Origin: Flavobacteriaceae bacterium
GTDB taxonomy: Bacteria > Bacteroidota > Bacteroidia > Flavobacteriales > Flavobacteriaceae
DNA: 50,767 bases
Assembly (NCBI GenBank): GCA_030835825.1
Contig: JAURRA010000025.1
Coordinates: 1-50,767 of the forward strand
Reading direction: 5' to 3'
Made by a program: the position numbers and the translations under genes. The notes under the pieces were generated by a model. That model was given only the letters and a program-made list of their open reading frames with translations, was not told the DNA's origin and did not search any database. Positions 24,181 to 32,331 of this stretch are shown here, piece after piece (position 1 is the stretch's first letter; each line of letters opens with the position of its first letter).

Positions 24181-25286
24181 GATCTAAAAGAATTTACCGC
24201 ATAAATCACCTGGTCAATTTGAGTAGCGGTCATCACTGGACTGATGGGTAAGCTTACTTGAGTTTGGCTTATTAAAGCAGTTAAAAGCAAGTCACGATCA
24301 GTCCAATGTTTATAAACACTTTGATGATGAATTGGGATCGGATAGTGAACCATGGCCTCAACGCCCTGTGCGGCCAAATGGCTTAATAAATCAGTCTGTC
24401 TATCGGTGCGAAGGCCAAATATGTGCCAGACATGATCTGAACCTCCAGAATAAAAAGGTAATACAATCAGTGGATTAACAATCTCACTCAAATAACGCTT
24501 AGCAATGTCACGTCTTAATTGGTTGTCAGAATTTAAGGCCTTTAACTTCAACGAAAGGATACAAGCCTGCATTTCATCCAAACGCGAATTCATTCCTAAA
24601 CGGCTAAATTCTCTCCTACTCGATCGTCCATAATCTCTCAATTGACGGGCCACATGGGCCAAATCACTGTTATTGGTGGTAATCATCCCACCATCACCCA
24701 AAGCGCCCAAATTTTTTGTCGGATAAAAACTAAACCCAGCAGCATCTCCAATATTGCCTGCCCGAATGGTGTCACTATATTGAGCACCATGCGCCTGAGC
24801 TGCGTCTTCTATTAGCAGGAGGTTGTGGCTCTTGCAGAATGACAATAAAGCATCCCTATCGACCAATTGCCCATACATATGTACGGCTAACACTGCCTTT
24901 ACATCTTTAGAATATTGGTTTTCAAGATCATCAAAATCCAAGTTGAAGGTGTCTAAATTAGGTTCTACGAAAACAGGGGAAAGACCTGATTTAATAATGG
25001 CCATGATTGAAGCAACATAAGTATGTGCAGGTACTAATACCTTATCCCCTTGTTTTAAGAGACCTAATTGAATATAGGACTCAAAAATTAGGGTCAGGGC
25101 GTCCAAACCAGAACCCGTCCCAATTGCTTGTGAAGTGCCGCAAAAGGAGGCGAAATCAAACTCAAAAGCACTGCACCGATCACCCAAAATATATCTTCCA
25201 CTGTCAAATACACCTTCAAATTCTTCTAAAATAGAAGCCTCAAAGCGCGAGTTTATTTGCTGTAAATCAATGTATGGAACTGTCAT
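24177..25286 (-). CDS. fdtB: DegT/DnrJ/EryC1-family sugar aminotransferase (FdtB/QdtB-like)
   Basis: A 369-aa PLP aminotransferase that uses nucleotide-linked keto-sugars. Hallmarks: IPYIDLQQIN-like start (VPYIDLQQIN), GTGSGLDALTLIF, the VHMYGQ motif, IEDAAQAHGA and the PLP lysine in FYPTKNLGALGDGG (about 190). The stretch FDSGRYILGDRCSAFE resembles FdtB/QdtB, which aminate C3 of the FdtA/QdtA product using glutamate. The four-base overlap with the acyltransferase upstream and wzx downstream defines a coupled three-gene set. The exact sugar (Fuc3N or Qui3N) is not deducible. Confidence 0.87.
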   Translation of the reverse strand: MTVPYIDLQQINSRFEASILEEFEGVFDSGRYILGDRCSAFEFDFASFCGTSQAIGTGSGLDALTLIFESYIQLGLLKQGDKVLVPAHTYVASIMAIIKSGLSPVFVEPNLDTFNLDFDDLENQYSKDVKAVLAVHMYGQLVDRDALLSFCKSHNLLLIEDAAQAHGAQYSDTIRAGNIGDAAGFSFYPTKNLGALGDGGMITTNNSDLAHVARQLRDYGRSSRREFSRLGMNSRLDEMQACILSLKLKALNSDNQLRRDIAKRYLSEIVNPLIVLPFYSGGSDHVWHIFGLRTDRQTDLLSHLAAQGVEAMVHYPIPIHHQSVYKHWTDRDLLLTALISQTQVSLPISPVMTATQIDQVIYAVNSFRS

Positions 25287-26221
25287 AATTGCATTTCAAA
25301 ATGAGATTGAATGAATTCTGTACAGCCTAATTCTTGTTTATGCTTCCATAAGCCTAGATTCATGCCATTGGGGTCATCGCTTCTCACCGAACCCATGTCA
25401 AAGTAACGAAATCCAAGTGAATCATAGTGCTCTATCAGACTAATAAAGAGAATGTCTAAAGCATAAAGGGCTTCCCCAGGATCGGTTGTCGCGCCGTATT
25501 GTGATTTAACGATTTGGTCATTAACAAATAGAGTGATTCCTGCTAGTAGTAACCCGTCTTTTGCAATACAGTATTGGATAATATTTTTTGGAAATCGATG
25601 AGCCAATAGTTCGATTTCTTCTAAAGAATGAACTGGTGCAACCTTATGCTTTGATTGCAATCGAGGAATCAAAACCAAATTCCAAAACGGTTTGAAATCA
25701 GCGGTTTGAAAAATATCAAAACCGGAATCCTTCAATTTTCGATAGCGTTTAAGCTTGGATTTATGAATTTGGTAATCGGCATAATCGATAGCCATGGTTG
25801 TTTCTCTGAAGCGATTGGCTGCTCCCAGTTTATGCCAAATCACTTGTTGACGTGTCACAAATTCTGAGTCAACAAATGAGGGCATCAACTTAATATACAA
25901 TGACTTGAGTCTGGCTTTCCTGTAATAATCCATAACTGTAACTATCAATTCCTCAATACTATCATCCGTCTCCTTGGCATGGCACAAGAGGCCACCAAAG
26001 GTCAATCCCTGATGAGAAAATAGGCAACCATCGACTTCATTGGCCGGAAAAAGTGCACACAAGGTGCCATCTTTAAAAATTAATAAGGAATGATCCCTAA
26101 ACCGATCTTGATGATAGGACATGAAATCGCGTTGAAACAAGAAAAGACCGCATGAAATCTTAGAGAGGAACTTGTCCCAAATTCCTTTATGGTGGTGTCG
26201 ATATGGCAGAAGTTCAATAAT
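25283..26221 (-). CDS. FemAB/GNAT-like acyltransferase, probable ATT start
   Basis: A protein of the GNAT/FemAB-like family found beside FdtA/FdtB in Bacteroidota, probably acylating the 3-amino sugar. Recognisable segments are FLFQRDFMSYHQDRF, SHQGLTFGGLL, HKVAPVHSLEEIELLAHRFP and FRYFDMGSVRSDDPNGMNLG. From the first usual start codon (TTG 26140) the protein would be 285 aa and would lack the family's first 27 residues. The same frame continues upstream with a convincing family N-terminus (IELLPYRHHHKGIWDKFLSK) to ATT codons at 26221 and 26218. A TAA closes the frame about 20 codons further upstream. I therefore extend the gene to 26221 (312 aa); initiation at ATT is inference. Confidence 0.78.
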   Translation of the reverse strand: MIELLPYRHHHKGIWDKFLSKISCGLFLFQRDFMSYHQDRFRDHSLLIFKDGTLCALFPANEVDGCLFSHQGLTFGGLLCHAKETDDSIEELIVTVMDYYRKARLKSLYIKLMPSFVDSEFVTRQQVIWHKLGAANRFRETTMAIDYADYQIHKSKLKRYRKLKDSGFDIFQTADFKPFWNLVLIPRLQSKHKVAPVHSLEEIELLAHRFPKNIIQYCIAKDGLLLAGITLFVNDQIVKSQYGATTDPGEALYALDILFISLIEHYDSLGFRYFDMGSVRSDDPNGMNLGLWKHKQELGCTEFIQSHFEMQL

Positions 26222-26304
26222 ACCCGATAGTTTTTGTAAATATAATAAACTCCTAGTGGTCCTTGTATTTTAAATTTTGACAACGTCATGTCGTAAAGAA
26301 CGAG

Positions 26305-26312
26305 TAAATTTG
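26305..26312 (+). promoter_or_regulatory. -7 box TAAATTTG upstream of kdsA
   Basis: A perfect TAnnTTTG lies 16 bp before the kdsA ATG, implying a leader of roughly 10 nt. TTTTG at 26275-26279 is 25 bp upstream, longer than usual, so the -33 assignment is weak. Confidence 0.45.
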
Positions 26313-26328
26313 CCACAAAATATAAGTT

Positions 26329-27141
26329 ATGAACGCTACTGCTCTTCCAAAAATAAAACACACCGCCTCGGGAAATTTCTTTCTATTAGCTGGCCCTTGT
26401 GCCATTGAAGGAGAGGAAATGGCTCTTAGAATTGCCGAAACTATCCTTAAGATATCAGACAATCTAGAAATTCCTTTTGTTTTCAAAGGTAGTTTTAAAA
26501 AGGCCAATCGAAGCAGGGTGGATAGTTTCACAGGTATTGGAGATGAAAAAGCCTTGAAAATATTACAAAAAGTGTCGAATACCTTCGACATTCCAGTGGT
26601 AACGGACATTCACGAAATTAGTGATGCATCAATGGCTGCAGCATATGTAGACGTGCTTCAAATACCAGCATTTTTGGTAAGGCAAACGGATTTGGTGGTT
26701 GCCGCCGCCGAGACAGGCAAGGTTGTGAATTTAAAAAAAGGACAGTTCATGAGTCCCGAAAGTATGTCTTTTGCAGTTCAAAAAGTACACGACAGTGGCA
26801 ACCCAAATGCTTGGATCACTGACCGTGGCACATTTTTCGGATATCAGGATTTGATTGTTGATTTTAGAGGAATTCCTGTCATGAGAAAGTTTGCCCCAAC
26901 CGTTTTAGACGTCACCCATTCTCTGCAGCAACCCAATCAAAAGCATGGTATAACAGGAGGAAAACCTGAATTGATCGAAACCATTGCCCGTGCAGGTGTT
27001 GTCAACAATGTTGATGGATTATTTATTGAAACCCATTACGATCCGAGTCAAGCTAAAAGTGATGGCGCCAATATGCTCCCATTAGACCAACTGGAAGGAT
27101 TGATGACGCGTCTGGTGAGAATTAGAAAAGCCGTTAACTAA
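26329..27141 (+). CDS. kdsA: 3-deoxy-8-phosphooctulonate (Kdo-8-P) synthase
   Basis: A 270-aa TIM-barrel aldol-type enzyme that condenses phosphoenolpyruvate and D-arabinose 5-phosphate into Kdo-8-phosphate for the LPS inner core. Signatures: FLLAGPCAIEGEEMA (about 19-33), FKGSFKKANRS (about 51-61), VTDIHE, QIPAFLVRQTDL, NLKKGQFMSP and the DATHS-equivalent VLDVTHSLQQP. The GAGCATG-like segment MAAAYVDVLQIPAFL and the C-terminal FIETHYDPSQAKSDGANMLP are typical. Length is normal. It is divergent from the acyltransferase and so lies at the right border of the glycan locus, which strengthens the LPS link. Confidence 0.96.
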   Translation: MNATALPKIKHTASGNFFLLAGPCAIEGEEMALRIAETILKISDNLEIPFVFKGSFKKANRSRVDSFTGIGDEKALKILQKVSNTFDIPVVTDIHEISDASMAAAYVDVLQIPAFLVRQTDLVVAAAETGKVVNLKKGQFMSPESMSFAVQKVHDSGNPNAWITDRGTFFGYQDLIVDFRGIPVMRKFAPTVLDVTHSLQQPNQKHGITGGKPELIETIARAGVVNNVDGLFIETHYDPSQAKSDGANMLPLDQLEGLMTRLVRIRKAVN

Positions 27142-27163
27142 AAAAAACCACCCCGAAGGGTGG
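27141..27163 (-). terminator. Leftward terminator between kdsA and the broken gene
   Basis: Stem CCACCC/GGGTGG (27148-27153 with 27158-27163) closed by a tetraloop. Read leftward it is followed by seven U (27147-27141). On the plus strand, just after the kdsA stop, the hairpin lacks a T run, so for kdsA it may be only a partial stop. Confidence 0.7.
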
Positions 27164-27194
27164 CTTAAAAAAAGAAGACTAGATTAAAGACCGT

Positions 27195-27609
27195 TTACTC
27201 TACATAAGGTTCTACCACATACGTAATGTCATTGGTTTCACCACCAGATTTTGTAATTTTAGCAATCACTCCTGACTCCTCTATAGCCCCTTCTACAACA
27301 GTTGTTGTGTAGAAATGGTGTGGCTGCAAATCTGTAATTAATTGGTGTATCACCCGTCCAAATATCTATATAAACACCATAAACGCCATCGGGAAACCAG
27401 TTGCCATTAAAGAAATCCCCTTCAAATCGCGTTTCTGACCATGAATACTCATATAGAAGCAAATCTTCGTCAATGACATACATATCCAAATCATTCTCGT
27501 AATCACCATATGGGCCTTCCCAGTCCAAACTTAAGTAGGCAAAGGCCAGCCAAAAATGGCCCATCAATAATAAAACAAGGAGGACATTCGATTGGGGTGT
27601 CGAAATCAT
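27195..27609 (-). pseudogene. Secreted beta-rich domain protein broken by a frameshift
   Basis: The first frame (27609 to about 27315) reads a WEGPYGDYENDLDMYVIDED / FPDGVYGVYIDIWTGD domain, then runs out of phase and stops at 27259. Removing one base of the TTT at 27313-27315 (minus strand CCATTTC) restores a coherent continuation: AATPFYTTTVVEGAIEESG, then VIAKITKSGGETNDITYVVE, ending at TAA 27195-27197. The domain looks like the extracellular beta-sandwich found in secreted Bacteroidota proteins, but I do not recognise a named family. The N-terminus is a poor signal peptide and may also be damaged. A single-gene remnant or a sequencing error are both possible. Confidence 0.6.
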
Positions 27610-27614
27610 ATAAC

Positions 27615-27643
27615 AACTTTTAGGTTAAGAGGAACCTAAAGTT
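27615..27643. repeat. Inverted repeat between M28 gene and pseudogene
   Basis: Arms AACTTTTAGGTT and AACCTAAAGTT pair over 11 bp with one bulged T and a 6-nt loop. It lies just after the M28 peptidase stop. It could act as a transcription stop for that gene, although no U run follows. Confidence 0.4.
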
Positions 27644-27680
27644 ACAAATAATCAAACAAATGAGGCTAGAATGTCAAATA

Positions 27681-29057
27681 TCAATTGGAAGTGCCGTATG
27701 AATCAATCAGATAAACCATTGCGGCCATAGTTGCTGCTCCGAGCTCTAACTCCCTTTTATTAATGGCATCAAAGGTGTCGATAGCTGTATGATGGTAGTC
27801 AAAATATCTCTGAGAATCAGGAAATAACCCAGCCAAAACAATCCCAGGTTTTTTCAAGGGACCAATATCGGCACCACTGCCGCCCAAATTGAAGCTATTG
27901 GTCAAATACGGCTTGAATAAATCTGACCAAGAAGCAATAAAATCAAAGCTTTCTTGATTGGCATCGATATTGAATCCTCGAGGTGTGAATCCACCAGAAT
28001 CGCTCTCCAGAGCAAAAATATGATTAAGTCCTTGAGATTTAGCAACTCGAGCATATTCCGATCCTCCTCGCAAACCATTTTCTTCATTCATAAACATGAC
28101 TGCCCTTAAAGTTCTTTTCGGTTGAATGCCCAATTTTTTAAACAATCTCAATACTTCTATTGATTGAACACATCCCGCTCCGTCATCGTGTGACCCATCA
28201 CCTAAATCCCAAGAGTCAAGGTGTCCACCCACCAAAACAATTTCATCAGGATAGGTGCTTCCTTTAATTTCACCAATGACGTTGTAAGACAGGACGTCAG
28301 GCAGGGTTTGACAGTTTTGTTTAAAATAGAATTTTAAATTGGCATCTAACTTTAAATAGCTACTTAATTTAACAGCATCATTTGTACTGATGGCTGCTGT
28401 AGGTATGTGCTCTGACCGCGGCAAATCGCCATAGGACATGGTGCCAGTATGAGGAAAATCGTCCAATCGTAAGTTCATGGATCTTACGATGGCTCCTACA
28501 GCTCCCAATTTCGACGCTTCTTTGGCGCCCTGAGTTCTTTGTCCTACGGCAGCGCCATAGGCTTGAAAAGTCAAAACCCTTGATGCTGGCATGGGCATAT
28601 TAAAAAATACAATCTTACCCTCAATTTCACTTCGGCTTCGAGATTTTAAATCTTCTAGACCATACACTTCAATGACTTCTGCCTTGATGCCTGTGGCGGG
28701 TGTTGCCACAGAACCTCCTAATGCGCATATATTGACTTTAACAGTATCACCTGGAGCTGTTTCGATATAAGCAAATTCAGGATTGCCCCTTACCCACTTT
28801 GGCACCATAACAGGTTGCAGAAATACCCGATCAAAATCTAAAGATTCCATGATCTCTTTTGTGTAAATAACGGCACGTTCGGCTCCCAATGATCCAGAAA
28901 GTCGGCCACCGATTTTATTCGAAAGGTGGTCGAGCCAGCTATAAGCCTGACCTTCTGTGAGTGCAGTCTCATAAATTTTTTTGAGCATTTCTTCATCGGT
29001 TTGCGAATAGGTGCTGAACGACAGGATCAGTGCAATAGCGAGTAAAGTATTTTTCAT
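27681..29057 (-). CDS. M28-family zinc aminopeptidase, secreted
   Basis: About 458 aa with signal peptide MKNTLLAIALILSFSTYS. A PA domain (about 110-245) is inserted before the M28 catalytic domain. The co-catalytic zinc ligands are present: His in GGHLDSWDLG, Asp in GSHDDGAG, Glu in FMNEENGLRGG (with the general base Glu before it), Asp in LESDSGG and His in FDYHHTAID. The best relatives are M28 carboxypeptidase Q-like or aminopeptidases in the periplasm. The start ATG 29057 follows directly on another ATG at 29060; either is possible. The gene begins 20 bp after the sigma-54 regulator. Confidence 0.9.
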   Translation of the reverse strand: MKNTLLAIALILSFSTYSQTDEEMLKKIYETALTEGQAYSWLDHLSNKIGGRLSGSLGAERAVIYTKEIMESLDFDRVFLQPVMVPKWVRGNPEFAYIETAPGDTVKVNICALGGSVATPATGIKAEVIEVYGLEDLKSRSRSEIEGKIVFFNMPMPASRVLTFQAYGAAVGQRTQGAKEASKLGAVGAIVRSMNLRLDDFPHTGTMSYGDLPRSEHIPTAAISTNDAVKLSSYLKLDANLKFYFKQNCQTLPDVLSYNVIGEIKGSTYPDEIVLVGGHLDSWDLGDGSHDDGAGCVQSIEVLRLFKKLGIQPKRTLRAVMFMNEENGLRGGSEYARVAKSQGLNHIFALESDSGGFTPRGFNIDANQESFDFIASWSDLFKPYLTNSFNLGGSGADIGPLKKPGIVLAGLFPDSQRYFDYHHTAIDTFDAINKRELELGAATMAAMVYLIDSYGTSN

Positions 29058-29077
29058 CATTTTAGTTTTTTTTTGAG

Positions 29078-30244
29078 TCACAATTTATTGGCAAATTGCA
29101 TCACATCTTTTTTTGAAATTTCAGATCCGCCTAAAATAAGCAATCTTTCTACAACATTTCTTAGTTCTCGTATATTTCCAGTCCAATCATAATGCTTCAG
29201 GCAATCCACTGCCTCCTGAGAAAAGACTTTCATGACAGTACCCTGGGCAGTTGTTATTTGCTTTGAAAAGTATTCTATGAGTAATGGAATATCCTCTCGT
29301 CTGTCATTTAGAGGAGGTACTTGAATTAAAATTACGGCAATACGATGAAAAAGGTCTTCTCTAAATCGGCCAGCTTCAATTTCTTTTTTCAGGTTTTTGT
29401 TGGTGGCTGCTATAACTCTGACATCAACCTTAATGGTCTTATCGCTCCCGACTCTCTGAACACGGTGTTCTTGTAGGGCTCTGAGTACTTTGGCTTGAGC
29501 CGAGAGACTCATATCTCCAATTTCGTCGAGAAACAAAGTTCCTCCATTAGCAGCTTCAAACTTTCCTGCCCTATCCTTCACAGCACTTGTAAACGCTCCT
29601 TTGACATGACCAAATAATTCACTTTCTATTAATTCACTTGGAATAGCCGCACAATTGACTTCGATTATAGGTGCCTGCGATCTGTCGCTTTTTTGATGTA
29701 TCCAATGGGCTACCAGTTCTTTCCCAGTCCCGTTGGGACCAGTAATCAAAACGCGCGCTGAGGTAGAGGCTACCTTGTCAATAATAGTCTTAATGTCTTT
29801 GATTCCTTGACTTTCGCCAATCATTTCGTAGGATTTTCCGATTTTTCGTTTTAGAATTTTATTTTCTTGTTCTAAAAATTTTCGATTCAAAGCATGACCG
29901 ATAGTGTTCATCAAATGATTCAGGTCGGGTGGTTTTGAAATATAATCAAAAGCGCCCATACGCATGGTTTCAACAGCGGTATCGAGATCGCCATGCCCTG
30001 AAATCATGATTACTGGCAGTTCTGGTTGTCGGTCTTTGATATGCTGTAACACTTCAATACCATCCATTTTCGGCATCTTGATATCACAAAGAACAAGGTC
30101 AAACTGTTGTTTTTCAATTTCTTGAAGCCCTTCAAGGCCATCTGACGCTAAATAAACATGATATGCCGCATCTTGCTCAGTCAATATCTTTTTGAGGACG
30201 CGTCTTATCGCTTCCTCATCCTCAATAATTAAAATTTTTGGCAT
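29078..30244 (-). CDS. Sigma-54-type AAA+ response regulator lacking a DNA-binding domain
   Basis: A 388-aa NtrC-like regulator. Receiver domain 1-120 with phospho-acceptor Asp54 (LVLCDIKMPKMDG). AAA+ domain about 140-372 with Walker A GPNGTGKE (169-176), the sigma-54-contacting GAFTSA loop (216-221), Walker B GGTLFLDEIGD and the arginine finger region GRFREDLFHR. The protein ends shortly after the AAA+ lid (SKKDVMQFANKL); there is no Fis-type helix-turn-helix. It could activate sigma-54 RNA polymerase from solution or through another DNA-bound partner. No histidine kinase gene is adjacent. The MscS gene ends two bases before it begins. Confidence 0.92.
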   Translation of the reverse strand: MPKILIIEDEEAIRRVLKKILTEQDAAYHVYLASDGLEGLQEIEKQQFDLVLCDIKMPKMDGIEVLQHIKDRQPELPVIMISGHGDLDTAVETMRMGAFDYISKPPDLNHLMNTIGHALNRKFLEQENKILKRKIGKSYEMIGESQGIKDIKTIIDKVASTSARVLITGPNGTGKELVAHWIHQKSDRSQAPIIEVNCAAIPSELIESELFGHVKGAFTSAVKDRAGKFEAANGGTLFLDEIGDMSLSAQAKVLRALQEHRVQRVGSDKTIKVDVRVIAATNKNLKKEIEAGRFREDLFHRIAVILIQVPPLNDRREDIPLLIEYFSKQITTAQGTVMKVFSQEAVDCLKHYDWTGNIRELRNVVERLLILGGSEISKKDVMQFANKL

Positions 30245-30246
30245 AA

Positions 30247-31080
30247 TTATTTGTTGTCGTTAGCCATGTGTATGACGCGTTGTGGAAATGGAATTACCAC
30301 ATTATTTTCTTTAAAAAGTTGATTGATTGCAAACCGCACATCGCTTTTAACTTGCGTAAAAGCAAAACTATCCTGCAGGAAAAAAACAAGCTTAAAGTTG
30401 AGAGAACTATCGCCAAAATTGGTAAACAATACAATGGGCTCTGGTATTCTCAAAACTTCTTTATGCTCTCGAGCTGCTTTGTAAAGCAAGGATTCTACTA
30501 GTCTCACATCACTACCGTAATCCACACCTACTTCAACCTCTGCCCGAACCACAGAATCATTTTCAGTCCAATTATAGATTATCGTTGTTAAATACTTGTG
30601 ATTCGGAATAATCAAAACTTTGTTTTCCATGGTCACGGCCCGAGTGGTTCTCAGTTTTATTTCCGTCACGCGACAAACAAAAGAATCTACTTCTAAAATA
30701 TCACCGACTGATACTGAACGATCTACAAGAATAAAGATTCCTGAAATGATGTCTTGAAAAAAGGTTTGTAGTGCTAATCCAACCCCGAGAAGTAAGGCGG
30801 CAGATGCTGTGAAAATAGCTGTCAATTCTACTCCCATATTCTGCAAACCTATTAGCAGTACGGCCAGATACAGAAAGTATTTTGAAAAATTATAGACTGA
30901 GGCAAATTTCATTTGATCCTCTTCTCTAAGTTTTCTGTTAGTTAATTTCTTAGAGATTTTAATAAGCAGAGAAACGGCAATTAACAGGGCAATAATTAAC
31001 AAAACCGCTTTTACAGAGATTTCTATACCTTCTCCTACAGTAGTTTTATAATTCCAAAAGTCGCGCAATTTATCTAGCAT
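30247..31080 (-). CDS. Small-conductance mechanosensitive channel (MscS family)
   Basis: A 277-aa membrane channel. Three membrane helices span about 22-110; the third is glycine/alanine-rich (FTASAALLLGVGLALQTFFQ), the MscS pore-helix pattern. It is followed by the beta domain (DIISGIFILVDRSVSVGDIL, then RTTRAVTMENKVLIIPNHKY) and an alpha/beta cytoplasmic vestibule. Function: osmotic safety valve in the inner membrane. It shares an operon with the sigma-54 regulator and the M28 peptidase. A perfect TAnnTTTG box lies upstream. Confidence 0.93.
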   Translation of the reverse strand: MLDKLRDFWNYKTTVGEGIEISVKAVLLIIALLIAVSLLIKISKKLTNRKLREEDQMKFASVYNFSKYFLYLAVLLIGLQNMGVELTAIFTASAALLLGVGLALQTFFQDIISGIFILVDRSVSVGDILEVDSFVCRVTEIKLRTTRAVTMENKVLIIPNHKYLTTIIYNWTENDSVVRAEVEVGVDYGSDVRLVESLLYKAAREHKEVLRIPEPIVLFTNFGDSSLNFKLVFFLQDSFAFTQVKSDVRFAINQLFKENNVVIPFPQRVIHMANDNK

Positions 31081-31124
31081 ATCAAAGCAAATGGGGTGTT
31101 AATACTAAAGCTTAACATTCAAAT

Positions 31125-31132
31125 CAAATATA
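31125..31132 (-). promoter_or_regulatory. -7 box TATATTTG upstream of the MscS operon
   Basis: A perfect TAnnTTTG on the minus strand, 44 bp before the ATG at 31080. No TTTG stands at the usual distance. Confidence 0.4.
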
Positions 31133-31195
31133 CCGATTTTGATTGATAGTTTGACTTTTAATTCAAACTACATTTAAATTTTGGACAAAGCGGTA

Positions 31196-32302
31196 TTAGG
31201 AAAACATATCCTTGACACGCTCAAAGAAGGACTTATCAGAACTGTTCGGTTTTGGGTCAAAATGTTCATTTTCCCTCATTTTTTCGAAAAAAGTCTTTTG
31301 TTCTTTATTCAACTCTTGAGGTGTCCAAACATTGACGTGAACCAATAAATCACCACTGCCGTATCCATTCAAACTAGGAATACCTTTGTTTCGCAGTCTT
31401 AATATCTTACCCGACTGAAGGCCCGGTTCAATTTTAATTCTGACTTTACCGGTAACTGTTTCGATATCCTTAGACCCACCCAGAACAGCCTCTGGCATGC
31501 TTACATACAGGTCATAGTGAAGATTATCTCCTTCTCTTTGTAGAAATGGATGCGCTTCAACCTGCACAACTACAATCAAATCTCCTGCAACCCCATTCTG
31601 TCCTGGAGCTTCATTCCCCTTACCTGACACCTTGAGTTGCATGCCATCTTCTACTCCTGCTGGTATCTTAATTGACACCATTTCCTCATTGGTTTTGAGG
31701 CCTTGTGCATCTGCGTCAGAAGATCTCTTATCGATCATTTCTCCTGTACCACTGCAAGTATTACAGGGGGCTGCTGTCTGCATTCTGCCGAGAATGGTAT
31801 TGGTTATCCGCGTCACTTGACCAGTCCCATTGCAATTCGAACAGGTTTTGAAAGTGGTGCCGGGAGCCTGAACCTTTCTTTTTACTTTAATTTTTTTCTC
31901 TACGCCCGTAGCAACATCTTCCAAAGTAAGATTAACTCTAATCCGAAGGTTGCTGCCTTTAAAAACACGCCTTTGGGAACCTCCACCAAAACCACCGCCA
32001 AAAGCTGAGCCAAAAATATCGCCAAATTGACTGAAAATATCATCCATGTTCATGCCACCACCGCCAAAACCACGGGCACCTTCAAAAGCCGCATGACCAT
32101 ACTGATCATATCTGGCTTTTTTATCCAGATCACTCAATATTTCATAAGCCTCAGCAGCCTTCTTAAACATGTCCTCGGCCTCTTTATCATCTGGATTTTT
32201 ATCTGGATGATATTTGATTGCCATCTTGCGATAAGCCTTTTTTATTTCTTGGGCTGATGCAGATTTTGAAATACCTAATATGTCGTAATAATCTTTTTTC
32301 AA
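31196..32302 (-). CDS. dnaJ: Chaperone DnaJ with reduced zinc centre, TTG start
   Basis: A type I Hsp40, about 368 aa, co-chaperone of DnaK. The J domain holds HPD (KYHPDKNPDD, about 31-40), then a Gly/Phe linker (GGGMNMDD ... FGGGFGGGSQ), a zinc region and C-terminal peptide-binding domains. Only two CxxCxGxG motifs are present (CSNCNGTG and CNTCSGTG) instead of the canonical four; a similar reduction is, as I recall it, seen in Flavobacteriia. No ATG fits: the frame opens with TTG at 32308 and TTG at 32302. The latter gives the family start KKDYYDILGI. The gene follows grpE by about 29 bp in one operon. Confidence 0.95.
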   Translation of the reverse strand: MKKDYYDILGISKSASAQEIKKAYRKMAIKYHPDKNPDDKEAEDMFKKAAEAYEILSDLDKKARYDQYGHAAFEGARGFGGGGMNMDDIFSQFGDIFGSAFGGGFGGGSQRRVFKGSNLRIRVNLTLEDVATGVEKKIKVKRKVQAPGTTFKTCSNCNGTGQVTRITNTILGRMQTAAPCNTCSGTGEMIDKRSSDADAQGLKTNEEMVSIKIPAGVEDGMQLKVSGKGNEAPGQNGVAGDLIVVVQVEAHPFLQREGDNLHYDLYVSMPEAVLGGSKDIETVTGKVRIKIEPGLQSGKILRLRNKGIPSLNGYGSGDLLVHVNVWTPQELNKEQKTFFEKMRENEHFDPKPNSSDKSFFERVKDMFS

Positions 32303-32331
32303 TGTCAATTGTGTTTGGCTGTGTAAGCCTA

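Noticed and set aside
26080-26361. 93-aa leftward open frame between kdsA and the acyltransferase
   Set aside because: It overlaps the true acyltransferase N-terminus in another frame, and its peptide has no recognisable features.
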